Shown here piece after piece: positions 1 to 5,524 of a stretch of 7,300 bases of DNA. The notes beneath the pieces were generated by a model that did not search any database, was not told the DNA's origin, and saw only the letters and a program-made list of their open reading frames with translations. Source of the stretch: Solirubrobacterales bacterium (GTDB lineage Bacteria; Actinomycetota; Thermoleophilia; Solirubrobacterales; Solirubrobacteraceae); the NCBI GenBank assembly GCA_003134675.1, contig PLBZ01000064.1, positions 7,872-15,171 of the forward strand. Direction: 5' to 3'. How positions within the stretch are numbered: the first letter of the stretch is position 1; each line of letters starts with the position of its first letter. The position numbers and the translations under genes were made by a program.

Positions 1-121
1 GGCGGTTTGTTTCTGTGGCACTTTCCCGCGGGTTTCCCCGGGTCGATATCTCGACCACCTTGCCCTGTGATGTCCGGACTTTCCTCGAGGGCTCTCGCCT
101 TCGCGGCTGCCTGATCTGCAC
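1..121 (-). ncRNA. rnpB: RNase P RNA, 5' part (gene runs off the left edge)
   Basis: This is the catalytic RNA of ribonuclease P, which removes 5' leaders from pre-tRNAs. Read on the minus strand it shows the conserved landmarks in the right order: a 5' stem region (about 121-87), the conserved core GAGGAAAGTCCGG (86-74) followed by an AGGGCAAGGTGG stretch, a P8-like hairpin with stem GGTCGA/TCGACC (56-41), a P9-like hairpin GGG-GAAA-CCC (39-30), and the universal ACAGAAACAAACCGCC block (16-1). Spacing and order match bacterial type A RNAs such as those of E. coli and Streptomyces. Only about 120 nt of a usual 350-400 nt are present; the rest lies left of the window. The 5' end at about 121 is inferred from the promoter at 127-155 and is uncertain by a few bases. 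The gene follows lexA on the same strand with a gap of under 20 nt. Confidence 0.93.
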
Positions 122-126
122 AGCCC

Positions 127-155
127 AAGTTACCCCCTCAGACGCTTCTGAGCAA
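127..155 (-). promoter_or_regulatory. Probable rnpB promoter overlapping the lexA stop codon
   Basis: On the minus strand a -35-like TTGCTC (155-150) and a -10-like TAACTT (132-127) are separated by exactly 17 nt. The predicted start is near 119-121, just ahead of the first conserved RNase P RNA structure. The -35 box lies in the last codons of lexA and the lexA stop codon (140-138) lies in the spacer. Both boxes match the sigma70 consensus only partly, so this is a sequence-based prediction. Confidence 0.6.
137..152 (-). other. Small perfect inverted repeat across the lexA stop codon
   Basis: CTCAGA-AGCG-TCTGAG forms a 6-bp stem with a 4-nt loop and includes the lexA TGA. It is followed by a G-run and not by a T-tract, so it is not a convincing intrinsic terminator. 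It lies in the spacer of the predicted rnpB promoter. It could slow lexA read-through or be chance. Confidence 0.35.
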
Positions 156-749
156 GCCCACCACGCGTCCGAGCACCTTGACCTCCTTGCTGCGGATCGG
201 CTCCATCGTCTCGTTCTCCGGCTGCAGGCGGATGTGATCGGACTCCCGGAAGAAACGCTTCACGGTCGCCTCCTCGCCCAACAGCGCTACCACGATATCC
301 CCGTCCTGCGCGGTGTCCTGAGAGTGCACCACTACGAAGTCCCCCTCCAGAATGCCAGCATCATTCATCGAGTCGCCACGAATCCGCAGCAGGTACTCGC
401 CGTCCCCGCCACCCGCGATGGCGGGGACCGACACGTAATCCTCGATGTTCTCCTCGGCGAGCATCGGCGCTCCCGCGGCAACCGAGCCCAGCAGTGGGAG
501 TCCTTCGGCGCGGACGATCCCGCGCACGCTCTCCACCGCGCGGTCGAGCAGCTCGATCGCGCGCGGCTTGGAGGGATCGCGGCGTAGCAGGCCGATCTTC
601 TCCAGGTTGGCCAGGTGGGCATGCACGGTCGAGGAAGAGGCAAGGCCCACCGCCTTGCCGATGTCACGCACCGTGGGCGGATAGCCGTACTTGGCCGAGT
701 ACTTGCGGATGAAGTCGAATATCTCCTGCTGGCGCTTGGTCAGATCCAT
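138..749 (-). CDS. lexA: LexA, SOS-response repressor and self-cleaving protease
   Basis: Cytoplasmic dimeric repressor of DNA-damage genes. RecA filaments on single-stranded DNA trigger its self-cleavage. The protein has 203 residues, the usual length for the family. Residues 1-65 are the winged helix DNA-binding domain (start MDLTKRQQEIFDFI, with YPPTVRDIG and the recognition helix around SSSTVHAHL). Residues 84-203 are the S24 peptidase fold. The scissile bond is A92-G93 in VAAGAP, the nucleophile is S127 in GDSM and the general base is K164 in ATVKRF, so all catalytic parts are intact. The start at 749 gives a standard N-terminus, and a purine-rich AGGGAG (765-760) lies upstream at 10 nt. 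It lacks the N-terminal extension typical of Streptomyces and mycobacterial LexA. An SOS box 40 bp upstream implies autorepression. rnpB follows on the same strand. Confidence 0.97.
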   Translation of the reverse strand: MDLTKRQQEIFDFIRKYSAKYGYPPTVRDIGKAVGLASSSTVHAHLANLEKIGLLRRDPSKPRAIELLDRAVESVRGIVRAEGLPLLGSVAAGAPMLAEENIEDYVSVPAIAGGGDGEYLLRIRGDSMNDAGILEGDFVVVHSQDTAQDGDIVVALLGEEATVKRFFRESDHIRLQPENETMEPIRSKEVKVLGRVVGLLRSV

Positions 750-789
750 GTCTACTGGGCTCCCTGTTCGGGTTCACTATGGCCTGGAA

Positions 790-803
790 CGAACATGTGT
801 TCG
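790..803. promoter_or_regulatory. SOS box (LexA operator) of lexA
   Basis: CGAACATGTGTTCG matches the Actinobacteria/Firmicutes LexA operator consensus CGAACRNRYGTTCG. Its 6-bp arms CGAACA/TGTTCG are perfectly palindromic. It lies 40 bp upstream of the lexA start codon and right after the predicted lexA -10 box, so bound LexA would cover the transcription start. This is the classic autorepression layout. Confidence 0.93.
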
Positions 804-804
804 C

Positions 805-833
805 AGACTAGCGCCGTGCGTGGACGGATGCAA
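805..833 (-). promoter_or_regulatory. Predicted lexA promoter
   Basis: On the minus strand TTGCAT (833-828) and TAGTCT (810-805) are separated by 17 nt and resemble sigma70 -35 and -10 boxes. The expected start falls at about 797-799, inside the SOS box, giving a leader of about 50 nt. The agreement between promoter and operator positions strengthens both calls. Confidence 0.65.
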
Positions 834-876
834 GCGCCATTGGCCGCCAGGACCATCCGGGGGCGCGACCCAGGGT

Positions 877-882
877 TATACT
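877..882 (+). promoter_or_regulatory. Possible -10 box of the tRNA-Leu gene
   Basis: TATACT lies 10 bp ahead of the tRNA 5' end, so transcription would start at about 889 and leave a leader of only a few nucleotides. No good -35 box stands at the usual distance. TTGGCC at 840-845 is too far away. Confidence 0.4.
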
Positions 883-892
883 CGCCCACTCT

Positions 893-978
<86 letters not shown>

Positions 979-1020
979 TTGGGCAGGGATCAGCCGTGTC
1001 TGGACATGGGTGGGCCGGCG

Positions 1021-1038
1021 GCGAGCGGGACACGCTCA
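1021..1038 (+). other. Weak hairpin downstream of the tRNA
   Basis: GAGCG-GGACA-CGCTC (1023-1037) forms a perfect 5-bp stem and can be lengthened across one mismatch. No T-run follows, so it is at best a 3' processing or factor-dependent stop element for the tRNA transcript. The rest of the 979-1088 gap holds only the response-regulator promoter candidate. Confidence 0.25.
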
Positions 1039-1051
1039 CCCCGCATGACTC

Positions 1052-1082
1052 TTGCCAACTTCTTACGGTCGTGCTGAATACT
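1052..1082 (+). promoter_or_regulatory. Candidate promoter of the two-component operon
   Basis: TTGCCA (1052-1057) can serve as -35. AATACT (1077-1082) fits the actinobacterial -10 pattern with A at position 2 and T at position 6. The spacer is 19 nt, which is long; a shifted -10 at 1075 would give 17. The expected transcription start coincides with the ATG at 1089, and no Shine-Dalgarno sequence is visible there, so the message may be leaderless. Confidence 0.4.
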
Positions 1083-1088
1083 GGTCCT

Positions 1089-1790
1089 ATGGCCCTGGGC
1101 CGCGTGCTGCTTGTCGATGATGATCGCGCGCTTCGCGATGCCGTGGGCCGCGCTCTGCGGCTTGAGGGCTACGAAGTTGTCCTGGCGACGGACGGTCCCG
1201 AAGCGCTGGACGTCATGGCGCGAGAGCGGGCCGACCTCGTGGTGCTCGACGTGTCGATGCCGGCGATGAGCGGCGTCGAGGTCTGTCGTCGCATCCGCGC
1301 TGGGGGTGATCCCGCCGGGGTGCTCATGCTCACGGCGCGGGATGGGATACCCGAACGCGTCGCAGGCTTGAACGCTGGCGCTGATGACTATCTCGTCAAG
1401 CCATTTGCGCTCGACGAGCTGCTCGCTCGTGTTCGCGCCGGGCTCCGCCGCTGCGTCGACCTCGCCTCCGGCGTAGAGGAGCCCCCTGCGGGCGAGCTTG
1501 CATTCGCCGACGTGCGAATCGACCTCGACGCGCAGATGGCCTTTCGTGGCTCACGCAGGATGGACCTGACCAGGACCGAGTACCTGCTCCTTGAGTATTT
1601 CCTGACGAATCCGCGTCAGGTGCTCTCGCGGAGCGTCGTCTTTGACCGTGTGTGGGGTTGCGATATTGCCTCGACCTCAAAGGTCCTCGACGTGTACGTC
1701 TGCTACCTGCGCCGCAAGATGGAGGCGGCTGGCGAGTCGCGACTGCTGCACACCGTGCGCTCGGTCGGCTACGTTCTGCGTGAGGATTAA
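1089..1790 (+). CDS. OmpR/PhoB-family two-component response regulator
   Basis: Cytoplasmic DNA-binding regulator of 233 residues, activated by phosphotransfer from a histidine kinase, most likely the next gene. Residues 4-118 are the receiver domain, with acidic pocket D10/D11, phospho-acceptor D54 in VVLDVSMP, switch T82 in MLTAR and invariant K104 in LVKPF. Residues about 137-232 are the winged-helix effector, with the family landmarks [12 protein letters not shown], the recognition-helix segment [14 protein letters not shown] and the terminal VRSVGYVL wing. The ATG at 1089 is chosen because the receiver domain starts directly after it. Earlier in-frame starts lie in the tRNA or add a non-homologous leader; a GTG at 1071 cannot be excluded. 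Its stop TAA shares one base with the kinase ATG. The overall type resembles MprA/CseB-like regulators, but an orthologue cannot be named. Confidence 0.94.
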   Translation: MALGRVLLVDDDRALRDAVGRALRLEGYEVVLATDGPEALDVMARERADLVVLDVSMPAMSGVEVCRRIRAGGDPAGVLMLTARDGIPERVAGLNAGADDYLVKPFALDELLARVRAGLRRCVDLASGVEEPPAGELAFADVRIDLDAQMAFRGSRRMDLTRTEYLLLEYFLTNPRQVLSRSVVFDRVWGCDIASTSKVLDVYVCYLRRKMEAAGESRLLHTVRSVGYVLRED

Positions 1791-3181
1791 TGAGCCTACG
1801 CCGCCGCATGGTCCTGCTGTCGGCTGCGGCGGTCGCTCTTGCCGTAGTCCTCAGCGCGTTCGCGTGCTACATCGCCGTCGAGAGCAGTATGCGCAACCGC
1901 CTGGATCATCAGCTGAAGGCGGTCGGGGATACGGTGGCAGCCGTCGCCCGCCATGCGCCGACGCTCAGCGGCCGTCGGAAACACTTCGGCTTCCCGGGTC
2001 ACCTTCCCTCGGCTCGCCTGGAAGCTGGCGGAGACGCCGCAGCGTTCAGCGCCGCGGGAGTGGTCTATAAGTCGCCCGAAGATCACACCGCGTTCCCGCT
2101 CACCTCGCGCGACCTTGCAGTCGCGCGAGGCACTGCGCCAGCGTATTTCCGCAACGGCACACTGGGCAGCACCGATGTGCGCATATATGTGACACCGGCT
2201 GGTCCTGCGCGCGCGGTGATCATCGAGCAGTCCCTGACTGCTCTCCAGAGCACGCTGCACGATCTTGTGGCGATCTTGACCGTGATCGTCCTCACCGGCA
2301 TCGCGTTGGCTGGTTTGCTCGGTCTGCTCGTAGCGCGCGCAGCCGCCGTGCCCGTGCATGTACTTCGCCGAGCGGCGGAGCACGTGGGGTCGACAGGCGA
2401 CTTGAGCCGAAGGATCGAGACGGTCGGCGACGACGATCTGGGCCGGCTCAGCGCGTCGTTCAACACGATGCTGGCCGCCCTGGAGGAGTCTCACCGCGCG
2501 CAACGGCAGCTGATAGGCGACGCCTCACATGAGCTACGCACACCGGTCGCCAGTCTGCGCACGAACCTTGAGGTGTTGCTTCGCAACCCCGACCTCGATC
2601 TCGTCGAGCGAGCCCCGTTGCTCGAAGATCTCATCGAGCAGAGCGCGGAGATCGGTGCGCTCATCGAAGACCTCTTGGAGTCCGCTCGCAGCGCCGATGA
2701 GTCCGGCGCTCCCGAGCCGCTCCGACTCGATGAGCTCGTCTCCTCGGAGATCGAGCGCTGCGCCGCGCGCCACCCTAATATTTACTTCGACCGGCAGCTG
2801 GAACCGTACGTCGTCGCGGGACGTGAGACCCGCCTGTCTCGCGCGGTCGTCAACCTTCTCGACAATGCCGTCAAGTGGAGTCCGCCCGCGGCTGCAGTCG
2901 AGGTGACCCTCGCTGATGGCGAGCTCAGCGTGCGCGACCACGGCCCTGGGTTCAGCGCGGATGATCTTCCGCATGTGTTCGACCGCTTCTACCGCTCACC
3001 GATTGCGCGTTCAGTTCCTGGCTCGGGCCTTGGATTGTCGATCGTGCGCAAGGTGGTCAGCGAACACGGCGGCACGGTTCGCGCGCGCAACGCTCCCGAT
3101 GGCGGAGCCGTTCTGACTCTCGCGCTGCCGCAAGCCTTCGCCGATGAGGATGTCGGTGTGGCACTCACGGTTCACGCATGA
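1790..3181 (+). CDS. Membrane sensor histidine kinase (HAMP-HisKA-HATPase)
   Basis: Inner-membrane kinase of 463 residues, paired with the preceding regulator. TM1 spans about residues 7-29 and TM2 about 158-182. They enclose an extracytoplasmic sensor of about 128 residues with no fold I recognise. HAMP follows (about 183-236). HisKA carries the phospho-accepting H247 in DASHELRTP. The ATPase domain has the N box [11 protein letters not shown] (355-365), G1 DHGPGF (383-388), F box FDRFYRS (397-403) and G2 GSGLGLSIV (411-419), so all catalytic boxes are present. The ATG at 1790 overlaps the regulator stop as TAATG and has GAGG (1782-1785) as a close ribosome site, so translation is probably coupled. 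The stimulus is unknown. The downstream transporter suggests an envelope or toxic-compound signal, which is inference. Confidence 0.95.
   Translation: MSLRRRMVLLSAAAVALAVVLSAFACYIAVESSMRNRLDHQLKAVGDTVAAVARHAPTLSGRRKHFGFPGHLPSARLEAGGDAAAFSAAGVVYKSPEDHTAFPLTSRDLAVARGTAPAYFRNGTLGSTDVRIYVTPAGPARAVIIEQSLTALQSTLHDLVAILTVIVLTGIALAGLLGLLVARAAAVPVHVLRRAAEHVGSTGDLSRRIETVGDDDLGRLSASFNTMLAALEESHRAQRQLIGDASHELRTPVASLRTNLEVLLRNPDLDLVERAPLLEDLIEQSAEIGALIEDLLESARSADESGAPEPLRLDELVSSEIERCAARHPNIYFDRQLEPYVVAGRETRLSRAVVNLLDNAVKWSPPAAAVEVTLADGELSVRDHGPGFSADDLPHVFDRFYRSPIARSVPGSGLGLSIVRKVVSEHGGTVRARNAPDGGAVLTLALPQAFADEDVGVALTVHA
2103..2130. repeat. Perfect 11-bp inverted repeat inside the kinase gene
   Basis: CCTCGCGCGAC, a 6-nt loop CTTGCA, then GTCGCGCGAGG: all 11 pairs are perfect and mostly G-C. 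It lies in the sensor-domain coding region and encodes roughly residues 105-114 ([10 protein letters not shown]). In RNA it would form a very stable hairpin. No T-run follows. Confidence 0.8.
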
Positions 3182-3235
3182 TGTACCCGCGGCCAGGAAC
3201 GGTGCACACCCCGAGTGTTACTCCCGAAAACCAAG

Positions 3236-3259
3236 TTTGAAAGTCTTATGCGGTTCAAA
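3236..3259. promoter_or_regulatory. Inverted repeat upstream of the transporter operon, possible operator
   Basis: TTTGAA (3236-3241) and TTCAAA (3254-3259) are perfect inverted half-sites with 12 nt between them, in an AT-richer patch of a GC-rich region. They flank the predicted -35 region of the adaptor promoter, where an activator would sit. No regulator can be assigned from sequence. The neighbouring OmpR-type regulator is a candidate, although that family usually binds direct repeats. Confidence 0.35.
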
Positions 3260-3273
3260 TGTGGCTCTAACCT
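3246..3273 (+). promoter_or_regulatory. Weak candidate promoter of the export operon
   Basis: TAACCT (3268-3273) is an acceptable -10 box, while the -35 at 3246-3251 (TTATGC, 16-nt spacer) is poor. A poor -35 would fit an activator-dependent promoter. The predicted start near 3280 leaves a leader of about 30 nt. The 129-bp gap otherwise shows no clear terminator after the kinase gene. Confidence 0.3.
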
Positions 3274-3292
3274 GACCAGCCGATCCTTTCCC

Positions 3293-3308
3293 GTGTGAAC
3301 AGGCACAC
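3293..3308 (+). other. Small hairpin holding the ribosome-site region of the adaptor gene
   Basis: GTGTG-AACAGG-CACAC forms a 5-bp stem that ends 2 nt before the ATG at 3311. The only Shine-Dalgarno-like bases (ACAGG) are in its loop, 7 nt from the start codon. The stem may shape translation initiation, but it is short and could be chance. Confidence 0.3.
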
Positions 3309-3310
3309 TC

Positions 3311-5524
3311 ATGTCTAAACGCAGCGAGCGACCATGGCTCAACATCTTCCTGGGCGTGCTCTGCCTCGGGGCGATCGTCATCGCCTACACGACAGTCGGC
3401 CAGGCGTCCCAGAGCGCGGCGTCCAGCCGCAGGACCACGACGGTAGCGAAGGGCGTCGTGCAGTCGACGGTGTCGGGAAGTGGATCACTGAAGCCCGCGG
3501 CGAATGTGAGCGTGAACTTTGGCACGACCGGGACGCTCACCGGGGTCTTCGTGAGCGTCGGCGACCACGTCAAAAGCGGCCAGCTGCTCGCCGAAATCAA
3601 CCCAAGCGCCGCCCTGTCGAGCCTGCACTCGGCCGAAATCACGCTGAGTACCGATAAAGCCGCCTACCAGGACGCTGTGAAGGGGCTCACCCCCGCAGAA
3701 CAGCACCAGGCCGAAATCGGCGCCGAACAGTCCAAGGCGTCTGTCAGCTCGGCCAAACAGTCGCTCCGGCAGGACCAGCAGACAGCCAAGTCCGACGAAT
3801 CATCCGCCACCGCGAGCGTCGCGCAGGCGGAGGTGTCACTGACGAGCACCGAACAGTCCGTTGCCGTCGAAGCCCGGACCCAGCAGGACGCGGTCAACCA
3901 GGCGATCAGCCAACGGGGCACCGATGAAAGAACGATCACCGAACTCAAAACTCAGGTCGAAGAAGCAAGGTCGCTGCTCGCCGCCGAACGGAGCAAGTCG
4001 CCTCCCAGCGAACAAAAGGTCAGCGCAGCCGAATCGAAGCTCGCATCGAGCGAATCCTCGCTCAAGTCGGCCGAATCGAAGCTGGTCCAGGACGCCAATT
4101 CGATCCTGAGCGCGCAGAACAACCAGGCAGCCGGTGCCGTCAAGAGTCAGCAGTCGATAGACAGCGCTCGCAACAGCGTCGCGAACGCAAAGCGCACGAA
4201 GTCCTCGACCAAGCTCAAGGACGAACAGACGACCGCACAGGCGCGTACGAGCCTCGCCAGCCAGGAACTCTCGCTGCAGTCCACGCTTGCCGCCAATGAA
4301 GTCAAATCGGCGCCGCCGAAGACCTCCACCGTCGTGAGCGCCGAAGGCAGCGTCAAGAGCGCACGGATGACGGTCGAAAAAGCACGCCAGACGCTCGCGG
4401 CGACGAAACTCTACGCGCCAGCTGAAGGCGTCGTCGCCTCGGTCAAAAACACCGTCGGCGAAAGCGTCTCTGGCACGGGCGCCGAAGCTTCGTCCACCAG
4501 CAGCGGCTCGGGCGCAACGAGCGCCACAGGGTCCAGCGCCAGCGGCGGCGGCACGAGCGGCGCCGGCGGCAGCGGTGCGTCGAGCGGCACTGGGGCAAGC
4601 GGTAGCAGCGGTGGCACGAGCGCCACGGGCAAAGGCGCCAACAGCGGCGCCAGCAGCGGTGGCAGCGGGACGAGCACCGGGAGCGGAGCCAGCGGCACCG
4701 GGAGCAGCGGAGCGGGCAGCGGGAGCAGCGCGTCTGAAACGGGAGGCCGGACCACCACGAGCGCCGGCGGCGGTGGCGGTGGCGGCGTGTTTCAGACCAT
4801 CGCGAACACGAGCCCCAGCACCAGCGGCAGCTACCGCAACATCGCCACCTCGAGCAGCGGCGGCGCCAGCGCGGGCGGCGCCGGCTCCGCCAGCGGCAGC
4901 ACCGGGACGGGCGCCAGCGCGACGAGCAGCGAAAGCAGCAGCACCAGCAGCAGCTCGTTCATCGAACTCGTTGACGTGCAGGGCTATCAGGTCGTCGTGC
5001 CGTTGAGCGAATCTGAAATCGGCAACGTACATGTCGGGCAGATCGCGACCGTCACCGTCGAAGCGCTCGAAGGTCGCAAGCTCGCGGCGCAGGTGGCGAG
5101 CCTGGCCGTGCTCTCCACGAGCAGCAGCGGCGCGGTGAGCTACGACGTCACATTCCAGCTTGAACAGACCGTGCCCGGGTTGAAGCCCGGGATGAGCGCG
5201 ACTGCCGAAGTCGTCGTCAAGCAGGCCGAAGGCATCAACGTTCCGACGAGCGCGATCACCGGCGGCAGCGTGACGGTCAAGCGTGGCGGCAAACAGGTGA
5301 GTCAAGCTGTCACAACAGGGCTAGCAGGCAACAGCAGCACGATCATCCTCAGCGGCCTGAAGGCCGGAGAAACGGTGCTTCTGCCGGCGACCAGCAGCAC
5401 GGGCACGAGTGGTGCAAGCCTAACCTCCAAACTGGCCGGCCGCGGCGGAGGCCTCGGTGGCTTGGGCGGGGGCGGAGGTTTCCCCGGCGGCGGCTTCGGC
5501 GGTGGGCGAGCCCCGGGCGGATGA
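3311..5524 (+). CDS. HlyD/MacA-like adaptor (membrane fusion) protein of an ABC exporter
   Basis: Membrane-anchored extracytoplasmic partner of the ABC transporter encoded next; it links to a MacB-type permease. The 737 residues are about twice the length of MacA. Order: uncleaved anchor helix (about 11-28); first beta and lipoyl half with VFVSVGDHVKSGQLLAEI (79-96); a very long A/S/Q/E/K-rich helical hairpin (about 100-365); second lipoyl half YAPAEGVVASV (368-378); a Gly/Ser/Ala/Thr insert (386-548); the beta-barrel domain from FIELVDVQGYQVVV with PLSESEIGNVHVGQ; the membrane-proximal part with VPGLKPGMSA (621-630); and a Gly-rich tail (709-737). Glutamate is encoded almost only by GAA (about 36 of 38), unlike the flanking genes. 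Its stop overlaps the ATPase start by 4 nt (ATGA). The family is clear; the cargo is unknown. Confidence 0.9.
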   Translation: MSKRSERPWLNIFLGVLCLGAIVIAYTTVGQASQSAASSRRTTTVAKGVVQSTVSGSGSLKPAANVSVNFGTTGTLTGVFVSVGDHVKSGQLLAEINPSAALSSLHSAEITLSTDKAAYQDAVKGLTPAEQHQAEIGAEQSKASVSSAKQSLRQDQQTAKSDESSATASVAQAEVSLTSTEQSVAVEARTQQDAVNQAISQRGTDERTITELKTQVEEARSLLAAERSKSPPSEQKVSAAESKLASSESSLKSAESKLVQDANSILSAQNNQAAGAVKSQQSIDSARNSVANAKRTKSSTKLKDEQTTAQARTSLASQELSLQSTLAANEVKSAPPKTSTVVSAEGSVKSARMTVEKARQTLAATKLYAPAEGVVASVKNTVGESVSGTGAEASSTSSGSGATSATGSSASGGGTSGAGGSGASSGTGASGSSGGTSATGKGANSGASSGGSGTSTGSGASGTGSSGAGSGSSASETGGRTTTSAGGGGGGGVFQTIANTSPSTSGSYRNIATSSSGGASAGGAGSASGSTGTGASATSSESSSTSSSSFIELVDVQGYQVVVPLSESEIGNVHVGQIATVTVEALEGRKLAAQVASLAVLSTSSSGAVSYDVTFQLEQTVPGLKPGMSATAEVVVKQAEGINVPTSAITGGSVTVKRGGKQVSQAVTTGLAGNSSTIILSGLKAGETVLLPATSSTGTSGASLTSKLAGRGGGLGGLGGGGGFPGGGFGGGRAPGG
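4466..4954 (+). repeat. Low-complexity Gly/Ser/Ala/Thr-coding tract in the adaptor gene
   Basis: About 490 bp made of degenerate short units such as AGCGGC, GGCGCC and AGCAGC encode residues 386-548 of the adaptor, nearly devoid of charged and large hydrophobic residues. One less repetitive island (about residues 493-511, VFQTIANT and following) interrupts it. Such tracts are prone to slippage and to length variation between strains. Confidence 0.85.

Noticed and set aside
15..587. Open frame of 190 codons on the plus strand
   Set aside because: It runs antisense to both rnpB and lexA, which are well supported, and its product shows no recognisable features.
1796..2974. Minus-strand open frames opposite the histidine kinase
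   Set aside because: The plus-strand kinase has every catalytic box in frame. The opposite frames are composition shadows.
3182..3310. Search for an intrinsic terminator after the kinase gene
   Set aside because: No GC-rich stem followed by a T-run is visible in this gap, so none is annotated and partial read-through into the exporter operon stays possible.
4466..4954. CRISPR array or tandem satellite interpretation of the short repeats
   Set aside because: The units are degenerate, have no constant spacing or unique spacers, and keep the reading frame, so they are a coding low-complexity tract.
5174..5191. CCCGGG-TTGAAG-CCCGGG hairpin in the adaptor gene
   Set aside because: It encodes the conserved PGLKPG motif, whose repeated Pro-Gly explains the repeated CCCGGG.
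3836..5305. Long open frame of 489 codons on the minus strand opposite the adaptor gene
   Set aside because: Its product is an Ala/Arg/Gly-rich low-complexity string without domains. It arises because the repetitive GC-rich tract of the adaptor has few stops on the opposite strand.
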